Shown: positions 54,244 through 63,877, counted from the first letter of the stretch. The stretch: DNA of 64,000 nt from Rubinisphaera italica (GCF_007859715.1 NZ_SJPG01000001.1:3560728-3624727); one strand, 5' to 3'. Translations and numbers: made by a program. Notes: generated by a model not told the origin, from the sequence alone.

Positions 54244-54789
54244 TCAGCTCCCTGAGTTGTCGACGATCATAATTTGCCGTGCCTGGAGTTTATCGACGAT
54301 ATCGCTAAGGCCTTCTTTGACAAGTTCTCCCATGGGAACAACCTTAACCTCACCCGAATTCATCGAGCAGTTCAGATAGTAATTTTTATTTTTTCGACCT
54401 CGACGACCTCGCGTTTCTTTCATCGTAATGGTGACGTGATTGATATCGTCAAAGTTCAAATCGGCACTTTTGTCGGAGGCAAAGCCAACACGAGTTAAAA
54501 TCATACGCTCCGGTGTTATTTTGAGCGAATCGCCACAAAAGCTGGGTATGAAAAATCCTCCCACTCCCAAGGCGATCAGTACGGTAAAACCACCCTTCCA
54601 ATACTCTTTTTGCCTAACGCGATAGACTCCATACCCCAAGGCTGCAATAAAACCTGCAATAACCATCAGGATTGTATTGAGATCGTATGAGTAAATACTT
54701 ACATCGCCTTTTACTGTTTTCTTGACACAGCCACAAATCAATAGCAGGCAAATTATACCGAGACAGCGCATTACGGTTTGCAAATTCAT
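54244..54789 (-). CDS. Putative lipoprotein with two further membrane spans
   Basis: A 181-residue protein. The start MNLQTVMRCLGIICLLLICG followed by C gives a lipobox-like ICGC with acceptor Cys at residue 21. Two additional spans follow (LNTILMVIAGFIAALGYGVY, about 37-56, and FTVLIALGVGGFFIPSF, about 67-83). The C-terminal 95 residues are a small soluble beta domain (SADLNFDDINHVTITMKETR), a PH-like pattern as in bacterial membrane-associated proteins, but not a secure match. The segment RRGRKNKN is very basic. Function unknown. Confidence 0.6.
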   Translation of the reverse strand: MNLQTVMRCLGIICLLLICGCVKKTVKGDVSIYSYDLNTILMVIAGFIAALGYGVYRVRQKEYWKGGFTVLIALGVGGFFIPSFCGDSLKITPERMILTRVGFASDKSADLNFDDINHVTITMKETRGRRGRKNKNYYLNCSMNSGEVKVVPMGELVKEGLSDIVDKLQARQIMIVDNSGS

Positions 54790-55011
54790 GAATAGAGCAC
54801 TTTCTTAAATTGACTGGTGACTCGTTGACGAAATGTCAGAGGAATAGCAGAACTGCAATAGTGTACTTTTGTTTTTGCGATGTCAATTCAAAAGGAATGG
54901 TATATGATAAAAATTGAAAAATGAGCCAGGAAAGATCTGGCTTCACCTTAAATGCTTCATCAGGGAAATGAGTTTCCTGGGGTGCAATAGTTATTTGATG
55001 GAGTGATTCCG

Positions 55012-56472
55012 ATGTCCGTTCTTAGTCAAACACCTCTGAAACTTGTACTATTCTGTATTTTAGGAATGGCCATCGTTCCAATTCAGAATGTCTCGGCTCA
55101 AGGAAAAAAGAACTCTGGCAAAAACGAATCCGATCAGAAGAAATCAAAATTCAATCAACCGGGAGACGTACCAGCAAAGCATTTGCAGTACGATGCCAAA
55201 AACAATCGTTGGTATTTCGACGAGCCGAGTTCAACTCCTTATCAGCCTCAACTCGGTCCGATACTGACGCCTCCTCAATTCGATAATCGACGGAACAATT
55301 TCACTCCCTCTAACAATTCCAACAACTTCAATAATCCGGACAACAGCCCCCGATTCACGCCTCCCGGACAGACCTATAATAATCCTCCGACATTCAACTG
55401 GGGTGGATCCGTCTCTCCTCCTGCGAATACACAATACCCGAGCGGTTATCAACCTGGGTTTCAGCCCGGTTACCAGCCGGGGGGAGTTGTCGGAAATGAT
55501 CCTTATCGCTATCAAACACTCGCGACTCAGTTGCGTTCGAATACGAGTTATTTGCAGGCTCTTTCCATTCGGGAGAATATGTCGCGGGAACAGTCTCAAT
55601 TGATTGAAATCGCCCGGCAGCATGCCGATCAGTTTGCGAACCTGCTGATCCGTGGAGCGGATTACAATCGATTACAAGCCGAGTATGGGGCATTCGATCA
55701 AGCCTGGCACCCGGCTGCCCGATTGTTTGCTGAGGGACCGTATTCAAATCGCATGCTTTATGTGGTGAACTCCATCAATCAACTCGATAATACGTTTCAT
55801 GCCGAGATGCATTTCGAGCAGGCAAATTCCTACAACCGGAATCAGGTTGCAAAACTGGCTGATGAATTGGCTGGTCTGACTGCACAACTCGTTCGAGAAA
55901 ATCGTTATGGGGGAATTGCACTGGATGAACGTGGCCGTCGGTATCCGGGAATTCTGGCACAGTCTGCAAATTCCTTTCAGAATACCGTCCGGCGTGATGG
56001 CGACTATGATGATGTCGCCCGCTCTTTTCAACAGGTCGATTCTGCCTGGGCAAACTTGAGCTCTTCGCTGTATCAAACTCCGAATTTCGGCTTACAGAAC
56101 TGGCAAACTGGCCGCAGGATTTTTCAGGTGATGCACGACCTGCGCGATGAGCTGACAGTCGCACCGACCAATCAACCGCACAATGATCTAACTCAAATTG
56201 TCGATCAACTGCAGGTCGAATCGCAGCGAATCCTACAATTGACTCGGGAGCAGAATAATCGTCGCGCCGCCTATGCAGCCTGGGCTTTTGCTCAGGACTG
56301 TCAGGATCTGAGCATCGCAATCTCGTCCGGCTACGGCAGTTTTCATCGCCAGATTCCTCAAACCTTATCCGCGTGGTCCGAAATCCGACAACTCCTCGAC
56401 GGACAGCAATTTGTGCAACCAATTCAAATTGTCGAACGGAATTTGAGAGTGCTGGAGTCTTTGAATAATTGA
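55012..56472 (+). CDS. Secreted Asn/Pro-rich protein with helical C-terminal domain
   Basis: A protein of about 486 residues. The ATG at 55012 (MSVLSQTPLKLVLFCILGMA) is preferred over GTG at 55003 because GGAG stands about 8 bases in front of it. A signal peptide (cut near VSAQ) is followed by a low-complexity Asn/Pro/Gln-rich region (about 25-165; NNFTPSNNSNNFNNPDNSPR is typical) and then a mostly helical domain of about 320 residues with LATQLRSNTSYLQALSIREN and LTAQLVRENRYGG. The family is not recognised. It may be a periplasmic or surface protein. The aldo/keto reductase gene converges on its end with one base between. Confidence 0.65.
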   Translation: MSVLSQTPLKLVLFCILGMAIVPIQNVSAQGKKNSGKNESDQKKSKFNQPGDVPAKHLQYDAKNNRWYFDEPSSTPYQPQLGPILTPPQFDNRRNNFTPSNNSNNFNNPDNSPRFTPPGQTYNNPPTFNWGGSVSPPANTQYPSGYQPGFQPGYQPGGVVGNDPYRYQTLATQLRSNTSYLQALSIRENMSREQSQLIEIARQHADQFANLLIRGADYNRLQAEYGAFDQAWHPAARLFAEGPYSNRMLYVVNSINQLDNTFHAEMHFEQANSYNRNQVAKLADELAGLTAQLVRENRYGGIALDERGRRYPGILAQSANSFQNTVRRDGDYDDVARSFQQVDSAWANLSSSLYQTPNFGLQNWQTGRRIFQVMHDLRDELTVAPTNQPHNDLTQIVDQLQVESQRILQLTREQNNRRAAYAAWAFAQDCQDLSIAISSGYGSFHRQIPQTLSAWSEIRQLLDGQQFVQPIQIVERNLRVLESLNN

Positions 56473-56473
56473 T

Positions 56474-57490
56474 TTACCCCAACGGATACGGATACTTCGC
56501 CGTGATTTCATCGATCCGTTTCAAAGTCGATTCATCCAGAATGAAGTCACAGGCGGGCAGGGTTTCATCGAGTTGAGCCAGCGAATTGGCACCGATGATC
56601 GTGGAGGCTACGAAGTCGTGTTGCTTACTCCAGCAGGTCGCTAATGTTGCCGGGGTGATTCCGAGTTCCTGAGCCAGTTTGCAGAGTTCTCGGGTGGTGG
56701 CTAACGATTTTTCGTTAACGAATCGTCGGACCATCACCTGCTGACGTTCTCCTTTTTGCATATAAGTTGAGAAGCGGGCTCCTTCGGGAAATTTTCCATC
56801 GAGATACTTTCCCGTCAGCACCCCACCGCCGATGGGAGAATAAGGGAGACAGCTGATTTTCTCACGACGGCAAATCTCGGCCAGAGAATCTTCAAAACGA
56901 CGATTAATCAGGCTGAAATTATTCTGGATCGATTCGTATCGGACTGTCCCGGAAAGCTCAGCTGCTGATAACGATTTCATCATTCCCCAGGGTGTTTCAT
57001 TGCTGCAGCCAACATAACGCACTTTGCCTTCATGGACGAGTTCATCCAGAACTTCGAGAGTCTGCTCGTAAGGAAAGTCGGGATCGGGCCAGTGGGTTTG
57101 ATACAGGTCGACATAGTCTGTTTGCAACCTGCGGAGCGAACCCTCAATCGCTTTGCGAATGTGATGGCGATCGATGCAGGTATACCCTTCTCGCACTGGA
57201 GGGACGAACCAGCCGTGTCCTGGACCACAGAATTTTGTGGCGATCTGTATGGCATCTCGCGATTTCGTTTTCATCCAGCGACCGACAATTTCTTCAGTCC
57301 GATGCACCCATTCTTTTTCTGGTGGCACGGGATAAATCTCAGCGGCATCCAGAAAATTGATCCCGGCATCGAATGCTCGATCCATAATCCGGAACGCTTC
57401 GGCCTCATCACAGGTTGAGCCAAAGGTCATTGTTCCGAGACAGATGTCCGAGACGATCAATGATGTTTTCCCAATGCGTCGACGTTCCAT
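56474..57490 (-). CDS. Aldo/keto reductase
   Basis: A 338-residue TIM-barrel oxidoreductase. The catalytic tetrad can be placed: Asp in [11 protein letters not shown] (about 48), Tyr in the same segment, Lys in [13 protein letters not shown], and His in [16 protein letters not shown]-binding parts near the C terminus are [19 protein letters not shown]. The start [20 protein letters not shown] fits the Tas/YajO-like group (AKR, potassium-channel beta-like), which has a long loop [20 protein letters not shown]. The physiological substrate is unknown. It converges with the gene at 55012. Confidence 0.93.
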   Translation of the reverse strand: MERRRIGKTSLIVSDICLGTMTFGSTCDEAEAFRIMDRAFDAGINFLDAAEIYPVPPEKEWVHRTEEIVGRWMKTKSRDAIQIATKFCGPGHGWFVPPVREGYTCIDRHHIRKAIEGSLRRLQTDYVDLYQTHWPDPDFPYEQTLEVLDELVHEGKVRYVGCSNETPWGMMKSLSAAELSGTVRYESIQNNFSLINRRFEDSLAEICRREKISCLPYSPIGGGVLTGKYLDGKFPEGARFSTYMQKGERQQVMVRRFVNEKSLATTRELCKLAQELGITPATLATCWSKQHDFVASTIIGANSLAQLDETLPACDFILDESTLKRIDEITAKYPYPLG

Positions 57491-57775
57491 GAAGAATCTC
57501 TTCGTAATTTATTGATGTGAATGTATGTTTGCTCAAAATTCAACGTGTTCCCAAGGTCCTCCCTGGGAACGAGGAAACGCGGTATCTTGCTAGATGGTCC
57601 TCCACTTAGAATCTAAAGTTTTCGCGCAAAAATCGCAAAGGACGCGGAGTGTCCCCCAACTTACTCAGTCGAATTAGTTAGAATTCATACTGCAAACGTC
57701 ATGTGATCGTTTTTCTGGATGACCATCACATGATTGAGTGTTATGATGAAGTGATCCCGAATTTCAAATCCTTTT
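57491..57775. other. Intergenic with one GTTCCCA palindrome
   Basis: About 285 bases between divergent genes, with the palindrome at 57547-57570. The remainder is AT-balanced. Promoters for both genes are expected but not clear. Confidence 0.4.
57547..57570. repeat. GTTCCCA palindrome, solo
   Basis: GTTCCCA ... TGGGAAC with a 10-base AGGTCCTCCC centre. Same family as the pair at 33793-33918. Confidence 0.6.
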
Positions 57776-60217
57776 ATGAGATCCTGTACTGACATGCGGA
57801 ATCAGAACTCTCTCCTGAAACGAGTGTTGATCTACTCGATTGTTGCAGGCCTGTTGGCCTCGTCGAGCAGACCAGTCATTGCGCAGGACGAATTATCAGC
57901 AGAAAACGTGCTGGCAGCGATTCAAAAAGGGCGACGTTATCTCATCAGTCAACAACTTCCTGATGGGAGTTGGAGTACGGAAACGGCCTCGCCTTATAAA
58001 ATTGGGATTTCATCCCTGAGCCTGCTCTCGCTGATGAACTCTGGCCTCACCTCGGATGATCCCGCAATCTCTCGTGGATTAAAATGGCTCCGGCAACAAA
58101 AGCCGACGTTAACTTATGAAATTTCGTTGATGATCATGGCTCTGACGACTGCAAAGGAGGGAGCCAAAGACAGTCTGCTCGTATTCAGTCTGGCTCAACA
58201 ACTGGAAAAGGGACAGCAGCGAACAGGCCTGGACAAAGGAGGCTGGGGATATTCGAATAGCGGCAACATGGGGAGCGGAATGCCTGATCGCAGTAATACC
58301 CAATATGCCATTCTCGGACTGCGTGATGCCGCCTATTATGGCACTCCGGTTGATCGGAAAGTCTGGGAGGGTGTTCGCCAATATTGGGAGAACAGTCAAC
58401 TCCCCGATGGCGGGTGGAATTATAAGCTGGAAGATGGTCGCCAAAGCTATGGCAGCATGACGGTCGCCGGAATTGCCTCGCTTTCGATTGCAGCCGCTTT
58501 TCTGAAATCGAGCGAAGATACCAATCCCGATGGAACTCCCATATGCTGCCAGCCTCCTGAACCTAACGAGGCCCTCGAACGTGCTTTCCGCTGGATGGGG
58601 CGAAACTTTTCCGTACAAACCAATCCGCTCTACGACACCTGGTGGCTGTATTATCTGTATGGTCTCGAACGCTCCGGTCGATTGAGTGGTCGTCGTTTCT
58701 TCGGCTCTCACGACTGGTATCGCGAAGGGGCACGTGTATTATTGGCTCGACAATCAAAACGGGATGGCTCCTGGCGAGGGGAAGGAGGCATGGAAGGACA
58801 ACCAAATATCGGCACTCCGCTGGCTTTATTGTTCCTTTCCAAGGGACTGGCTCCTGTCATGATTAACAAAATGAAGCTAGGCCCCCGAGATCCCGATAAT
58901 GCGGAACTGGTGATTGGAGATCTGTGGAACCGTCACCCGAAAGATGTCCGTAATCTTGTCGAACATATCAGCACACTTCCGAAATGGCCCAAGTTGTTGA
59001 CATGGCAAACACTCGATTTTGATAAAGCGGTCGCGAATCAGAATGTACAGGAAGTTCTACAGGCTCCGATCCTGTTTGTGACATCCGAAAATGATCTGAA
59101 TGATTTGATGACTGATCAGCATGTTGATCTGTTGAGGGAATACCTGATCAATGGCGGATTTCTGTTTGTCGCACGTGGTTGTGAAAGCAAATCGTTTGAA
59201 GAGGGGCTCCGTCGCCTGATCCAACGGCTTTATCCCGATGGCCTCAATGACTTGATGCCACTCGCGGAAACGCATCCGGTTTATCGCAGTGAGTATCTAC
59301 TCGATCCGGCGAACGTACCACTGCAGGGAGTCGATGTCGGATGTCGGACCGCCATCATCTACTCGCCGGAAGATCTCGGTTGTCTTTGGGACAAACGCAT
59401 GGTTGTCGATCCTCCCGATCGGAAACAGGATATCAAAACAGCCATTGCCAGGAGCTTGCGGATTGGTGTGAATGTTGTCGCTTATGTCACTGGCCGTGAG
59501 CCGCCGAATAAACTCGACGAGCAGCAACTTGTCAGCAAGCAGGACGACACCGATACCCTGCGTGGGATTCTCGGCATCGCCAAGCTGAGACATTCCGGCG
59601 ATTGGGATGCCGCTCCAAATGCAATTAAAAAATTACTGCTCACTCTGGAGAAATCCTTCGGGGTTGTCGCCGGAACACAGCCTTATAAAATCCCGGCTGG
59701 CGATCCCGAACTCTATCGTTTCACCCTGCTCTATATGCACGGCCAAAGAAACTTCGAACTCTCTCCCGACGAGATTCGCAATGTTCGCAAATACCTCGAA
59801 AGTGGTGGCGTTCTCTTTGCCGATGCGTGCTGCGGGGCTCCGAAATTCGATGCCAGTTTTCGAGATCTGATGCAACGCATGTTTCCCGATGCACCAATGG
59901 AGCGAATCCCGGTCGATCATGAAATGTTTTCCCAGGCAATCGGGCACAACCTCGAATCGGTCAAACGGCGAGCGCCTTCTAATAACCAGAATGACCAGGC
60001 CTTGAATCCGATCGAACGCGAAGGACCTCCATTTCTTGAAGGGATTTCTCTAAATGGGCGTTATGCGGTTATCTATAGCAAATACGATATTTCCTGTGCT
60101 CTCGAAAAACAGACCTCGCTTTCCTGCATCGGCTATTCTCCCGATGATGCCGCAAAAATTGCGATGAACGTTGTTCTCTATTCCGTCCTGCAGGATGTCA
60201 CCCCCAACGAGCCATGA
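57776..60217 (+). CDS. DUF4159 protein with terpene-cyclase-like repeat region
   Basis: An 813-residue secreted protein with a signal peptide (VLIYSIVAGLLASSSRPVIA; Met at 57776 or 57794). Residues ~40-330 carry alpha/alpha-toroid repeats like prenyltransferase/squalene-cyclase folds (KGRRYLISQQLPDGSWSTET, YWENSQLPDGGWNYK, RQSKRDGSWRGEGG; the G-x-W motif recurs). Residues ~400-800 hold two DUF4159 modules (LTWQTLDFDKAVANQ; NVRKYLESGGVLFADACCGA). No DxDD-type cyclase acid motif is seen, so it is not a terpene cyclase. The gene overlaps the start of the di-haem protein by four bases, so the two are coupled. Confidence 0.85.
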   Translation: MRSCTDMRNQNSLLKRVLIYSIVAGLLASSSRPVIAQDELSAENVLAAIQKGRRYLISQQLPDGSWSTETASPYKIGISSLSLLSLMNSGLTSDDPAISRGLKWLRQQKPTLTYEISLMIMALTTAKEGAKDSLLVFSLAQQLEKGQQRTGLDKGGWGYSNSGNMGSGMPDRSNTQYAILGLRDAAYYGTPVDRKVWEGVRQYWENSQLPDGGWNYKLEDGRQSYGSMTVAGIASLSIAAAFLKSSEDTNPDGTPICCQPPEPNEALERAFRWMGRNFSVQTNPLYDTWWLYYLYGLERSGRLSGRRFFGSHDWYREGARVLLARQSKRDGSWRGEGGMEGQPNIGTPLALLFLSKGLAPVMINKMKLGPRDPDNAELVIGDLWNRHPKDVRNLVEHISTLPKWPKLLTWQTLDFDKAVANQNVQEVLQAPILFVTSENDLNDLMTDQHVDLLREYLINGGFLFVARGCESKSFEEGLRRLIQRLYPDGLNDLMPLAETHPVYRSEYLLDPANVPLQGVDVGCRTAIIYSPEDLGCLWDKRMVVDPPDRKQDIKTAIARSLRIGVNVVAYVTGREPPNKLDEQQLVSKQDDTDTLRGILGIAKLRHSGDWDAAPNAIKKLLLTLEKSFGVVAGTQPYKIPAGDPELYRFTLLYMHGQRNFELSPDEIRNVRKYLESGGVLFADACCGAPKFDASFRDLMQRMFPDAPMERIPVDHEMFSQAIGHNLESVKRRAPSNNQNDQALNPIEREGPPFLEGISLNGRYAVIYSKYDISCALEKQTSLSCIGYSPDDAAKIAMNVVLYSVLQDVTPNEP

Positions 60218-62037
60218 TGAATAATAGTCGCCATAACATACTCATGCCTGCCAACAGAATTCTCATCAGAAAGTTGGGAATCCTGCTGGTATTGATCTCA
60301 TTGTTCACAGCAGCGGTATCCGCACAAGATCGAGTACGCCCTCGCGCCCTGGCCGTATCGCCGGATCGTTCCTGTGTGGTCACTGCGAATCGAATTGCTG
60401 GGACACTCAGTTTCGTTTCGCTACCTGAGATGCAACTTCACAGTAATGTTGAAGTTCGTGAAGTCGATGTCGGGAATGAACCTCTGGATGTTCTCTGGTT
60501 ATCGGATTCCATAATCGCAGTGGCTGTGTATCGCGATCAATGCGTGAAGCTTTTTGAACGAGAGGGATCTCGCCTGCAAATCTTGCGAACGATTTCTCTT
60601 TCCGGTCATCCCGTCAGCATGACACATGCCAGAAATTGCCAGGAGTTACTCGTTTCATTACAACATCCGGATTCGGTTCAATGCATAAGCGTAGATTCGG
60701 GAGCATTACTCCGAGAGTATCACTGCGGCAACCTGCCTCGTTTTCTGGTTCTCTCGCCCGATGAAACCTGGTTTTGTGTCACTTGCGAATTGCCCGGCAG
60801 TCTCTATTGCTTTGATAGAAATACTGGACAGTTACTCAGTCGTCAGGAAGCTCATCAAACGGCGTTCAACCTCGGTCAACCAGAGTTATTCTCTGGCAGT
60901 GAAGTGATTGTCCCCCTGACAATCAATCGAGATTTTCCGATCACCGAAGGAAACTTAACTCGCGGCTGGGCAGTCAATAATCGACTGGCAAAGTTCAACG
61001 TTCCATCTGGTAACGAACTCGAGCAAAGTCAATTCGGACTCGATGTGCGTGGGCATGGAGTCGCCGATTTAACTCTTGTTCGTTCCAATCCAGCCGGCAC
61101 TAAACTAGCCGTACTGGCCAGCGGCGTTCAGGAACTCATTCTCCTGAAAACGAGCGATCTTATCTGGCCGACATCTGGTGTTGATGATTTTGCCCCGCAT
61201 TATCTGACAGAGACTCCCGGAATTCTCACACGCATTAAAATCCCCGGACGTCCAATCGACTTGGAATTCCTCGACAATGAAACAGTGCTGGTTGCCAATG
61301 AGATGCAGGATTCACTCTGCCTGATAGATTTAAAGCTTGGATCAATTACTAAAGAATTAAAGCTGTCTCACTCGAATCACAAATCCGAAATTGCTCGTGG
61401 GGAGCAAATCTTTTACGACGGACTGCGATCTAAAGATGGGTGGATGAGTTGCCACACCTGTCATTACGATGGCCATACCTCCGGGCAGATGTTCGATACT
61501 CTCAATGACGTGACCTACGACACCAAAAAGCTGACACTCTCGCTGCATGATGTGGCCAAAACTGAACCCTGGACATGGCATGGCTGGCAGCCCGACTTGA
61601 CAGAGTCGATGTCAAAATCACTGCGTGAAACGATGCATGATCCACACGCAGCATCTTTCGACGATGCTCGTGCGCTGGCCAGTTATCTGGAAACTCTCAA
61701 ACCGATCTCTGCAACAAAGTTGCCCGCTTCGGTCGATCGAGAAGCTGGGCAAGAACTCTTTTATGGAAAAGGTGGTTGCATTTCCTGCCATCAGGAGCCA
61801 GACTTTTCCTCAGGATTACGATATGCTGTCGGTCGTGTGGAAAGTCATTCGATTTATCAGGTCTTTAATCCCCCTGCTCTCCGTGGAATTTCCTCGCGAA
61901 GACGATACCTGCATCACGGCCGGGCTCATTCCCTCAAACAGGTCCTCACCCTTTATCATCGCCCTGAAGAGACTTCAGGGGCAGAATTGACAGAGGATGA
62001 AATTGAACAACTCGTTAATTTCCTTTCTGGATTGTGA
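60214..62037 (+). CDS. Di-haem cytochrome with N-terminal beta-propeller
   Basis: A 607-residue protein. The signal peptide (KLGILLVLISLFTAAVSA) is followed by an N-terminal YncE-like propeller with repeated segments PRALAVSPDRSCVVTANRIA and LVLSPDETWFCVTCEL. Two c-type haem sites are CHTCH (413-417) and CISCH (522-526), in a region resembling bacterial di-haem cytochrome c peroxidases (MauG group): GEQIFYDGL before the first and AGQELFYGKGGCISCHQEPD at the second. The ATG lies inside the stop of the DUF4159 gene (ATGA-type overlap), indicating a stable pair. It may accept electrons in the periplasm; peroxidase activity is not demonstrated. Confidence 0.85.
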   Translation: MMNNSRHNILMPANRILIRKLGILLVLISLFTAAVSAQDRVRPRALAVSPDRSCVVTANRIAGTLSFVSLPEMQLHSNVEVREVDVGNEPLDVLWLSDSIIAVAVYRDQCVKLFEREGSRLQILRTISLSGHPVSMTHARNCQELLVSLQHPDSVQCISVDSGALLREYHCGNLPRFLVLSPDETWFCVTCELPGSLYCFDRNTGQLLSRQEAHQTAFNLGQPELFSGSEVIVPLTINRDFPITEGNLTRGWAVNNRLAKFNVPSGNELEQSQFGLDVRGHGVADLTLVRSNPAGTKLAVLASGVQELILLKTSDLIWPTSGVDDFAPHYLTETPGILTRIKIPGRPIDLEFLDNETVLVANEMQDSLCLIDLKLGSITKELKLSHSNHKSEIARGEQIFYDGLRSKDGWMSCHTCHYDGHTSGQMFDTLNDVTYDTKKLTLSLHDVAKTEPWTWHGWQPDLTESMSKSLRETMHDPHAASFDDARALASYLETLKPISATKLPASVDREAGQELFYGKGGCISCHQEPDFSSGLRYAVGRVESHSIYQVFNPPALRGISSRRRYLHHGRAHSLKQVLTLYHRPEETSGAELTEDEIEQLVNFLSGL

Positions 62038-62091
62038 ATTCCACGTTGCTCACAATTCCCAAATTTTGCACAAATCCCACCGAAAGATGTC

Positions 62092-62991
62092 ATGATTGAT
62101 CTGCAAGTCAATGGTTATGCCGGCGTCGATTTTAATTCTGACGAACTGACACTCGAGCAAGTTGAGCACGGATGTGAACGTTTGCGTCAAGATGGCGTCA
62201 ATGGAATTCTGGCAACTATTATTACCGCAGACCACGATGCGATGTGCCGACGACTGGCAAATGTTGCGAAAATTCGAGAGCAATCATCGTCTGTCGCTCA
62301 GATGATTATTGGCCTGCATATCGAAGGTCCGTTTCTATCTCCTATCCCCGGATACATCGGAGCTCATCCGACGGAACATGCCTGCCCGGCTAATCTGGAT
62401 TTGACGAAGAGATTACTGGAAGCCGGTGATGGCTTGACGAGACTTTTCACACTCGCCCCTGAACAGGATCTCACAGGGGAAACAACTGGCTGGTTGAACG
62501 ATCAGGAAATTCTAGTCGCAGCCGGGCATTGCAATCCCAGTCTGGATCAACTGAAAGCTTCGATTGATGCTGGCTTGAAGCTGTTCACACATCTCGGAAA
62601 CGGTTGCCCGATGCAGATGCACCGCCACGATAATATTATTCAACGGGCTCTTTCTTTATCCGACAAACTCATTATTTGTTTCATTGCCGACGGAGCCCAT
62701 ATCCCATTGTTTGCCCTGAAAAATTATATTCGATGCGTGGGGATTGAACATAGTATCGTTGTTTCAGACACCATCAGCGCAGCTGGCCTGGGGCCGGGAA
62801 CTTACCATCTCGCCGATCAGACCGTTATTATTGAAGAGGATCTAGTCCCCTGGGCAGAAGATCGTTCTCACTTCGTCGGTTCGGCCTGCCCACTGAAAAC
62901 CATGGTCGCCAATCTGCAAACAATTGGGTTGACTTCATTGGAAATCGATTGTCTCGTCCGGTACAACCCCCGGAAATTACTGGGGATTTAA
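62092..62991 (+). CDS. nagA: NagA-like N-acetylglucosamine-6-phosphate deacetylase
   Basis: A 299-residue amidohydrolase. Metal and catalytic residues of NagA are visible: HIEGPFLSP with the Glu, GHCNPSLDQL and LFTHLGNGCPMQMHRHDNI with His ligands, and VSDTISAAGLGPGTY where Asp is the catalytic residue. The protein begins directly at the strand MIDLQVNGYAGVDFN, which in canonical NagA follows a beta-sandwich domain, so the N-terminal part (about 50 residues) and most of the C-terminal sandwich strand are missing. Substrate may be GlcNAc-6-P or a related sugar. It is a typical planctomycete short form. No other nag gene is close. Confidence 0.8.
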   Translation: MIDLQVNGYAGVDFNSDELTLEQVEHGCERLRQDGVNGILATIITADHDAMCRRLANVAKIREQSSSVAQMIIGLHIEGPFLSPIPGYIGAHPTEHACPANLDLTKRLLEAGDGLTRLFTLAPEQDLTGETTGWLNDQEILVAAGHCNPSLDQLKASIDAGLKLFTHLGNGCPMQMHRHDNIIQRALSLSDKLIICFIADGAHIPLFALKNYIRCVGIEHSIVVSDTISAAGLGPGTYHLADQTVIIEEDLVPWAEDRSHFVGSACPLKTMVANLQTIGLTSLEIDCLVRYNPRKLLGI

Positions 62992-63011
62992 TCTTTGCTT
63001 ATCGCAAGAGA

Positions 63012-63353
63012 TTACGGGTTCTCTTTCTGCTTCTGACATACATAGTCAACCATCGGCAGAATCATTCCCAAAATGATCATTTGCAATGTCAGTACCACGA
63101 CAAGCAGGATGCCGAAGATCAATTGAGCCTCGCTCAAACCCATGCGCGAGACCTTGGTAATCCCGATCAGCATCACAAATATTGCAAACACCCAGCACAC
63201 GATCTGTCCAACCTGCACGTCAAATCGCGATGAACTTAGCTTGCGGCTGAATAGCTTGATAAGTTGCGAAATCGTCATTTCGTTTCTCAATTGTGAATCA
63301 CAAGAACATTCTTTTTTGTTGAGATAAGACAAAAAGGAATCGTGAAGATTCAT
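63012..63353 (-). CDS. Small two-span membrane protein
   Basis: A protein of about 113 residues (ATG at 63353; a shorter start is at 63278). Two hydrophobic spans are visible (IVCWVFAIFVMLIGITKV and LIFGILLVVVLTLQMIILGM). The N-terminal part has four Cys/Ser/Lys residues (KKECSCDSQ). The frame continues upstream to 63476, but that would overlap the operator and the GntR start. I do not recognise the family. Its promoter faces that of the GntR operon, in a gap of about 120 bases. Confidence 0.5.
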   Translation of the reverse strand: MNLHDSFLSYLNKKECSCDSQLRNEMTISQLIKLFSRKLSSSRFDVQVGQIVCWVFAIFVMLIGITKVSRMGLSEAQLIFGILLVVVLTLQMIILGMILPMVDYVCQKQKENP

Positions 63354-63426
63354 TTTGGATCGATTTTCTTCAAGCAAGAAACACTGCTTGCTGTTTCTTA
63401 TTTTTCTAATTTTACATAAATCCCTC

Positions 63427-63455
63427 TTGACAAAAATCATCTGTACTACCACTAT
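63427..63455 (+). promoter_or_regulatory. Candidate promoter of the GntR operon
   Basis: TTGACA (63427-63432) is a perfect -35 box. A weak -10-like ACTATT lies at 63451-63456, 18 bases on. The inverted repeat at 63441-63463 covers the spacer and -10 region. A purine-rich AAGGA (63464-63468) precedes the ATG at 63476 by 7 bases. Confidence 0.5.
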
Positions 63456-63463
63456 TAGTACAG
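63441..63463. promoter_or_regulatory. Operator-like inverted repeat before GntR gene
   Basis: CTGTACTA (63441-63448), spacer CCACTAT, TAGTACAG (63456-63463): a perfect 8-bp dyad. It lies over the predicted -10 region, 13 bases before the start codon. Placement and shape suit repression by the GntR protein encoded next to it. Confidence 0.65.
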
Positions 63464-63475
63464 AAGGAACACGCA

Positions 63476-63877
63476 ATGAATTTTCAGGTCAATCCATCCA
63501 GTTCGCAGCCGATTTATCGTCAGCTGTCACAACAGATCCGCGAAGGGATTGCCCAGGGACACCTCGCGCCGGAGGATCAACTCCCTTCGGTTCGTGAACT
63601 CTCTAAATTGTTGGTCGTGAATCCCAATACAATTGCGAAGGTTTACACGGAACTCGAACGGGAAGGTGTTTTAACGACCCGCCCTGGTTTAGGTGTGTTT
63701 GTGACGCAACCCCGTATCGAATTGACGAAAGCGATCCGCGTGCAAAAGCTGCAGGAATCGCTGGATATCTGTCTGACATCGGCGGTGTATCTGGGTTTCG
63801 ATGCCGATGAAGTTCGCCAGATTGTGGAAGCTCGTCTCGGCAAGTATCAGTGGAATCTCGTGAAGGGGAAGAAATGA
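63476..63877 (+). CDS. GntR-family regulator, YtrA subfamily
   Basis: A 133-residue regulator with an N-terminal winged helix: PIYRQLSQQIREGIAQGHLA at about 11-30, DQLPSVRELSKLLVVNPNTI at about 35-54 (recognition helix) and YTELEREGVLTTRPGLGVFV at about 58-77. The C-terminal part of about 50 residues is only two helices, as in the YtrA subfamily, which usually represses an adjacent ABC transporter operon. The following ATPase gene starts in a four-base overlap (ATGA), so both are in one operon. The operator-like dyad lies just upstream. Confidence 0.93.
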   Translation: MNFQVNPSSSQPIYRQLSQQIREGIAQGHLAPEDQLPSVRELSKLLVVNPNTIAKVYTELEREGVLTTRPGLGVFVTQPRIELTKAIRVQKLQESLDICLTSAVYLGFDADEVRQIVEARLGKYQWNLVKGKK

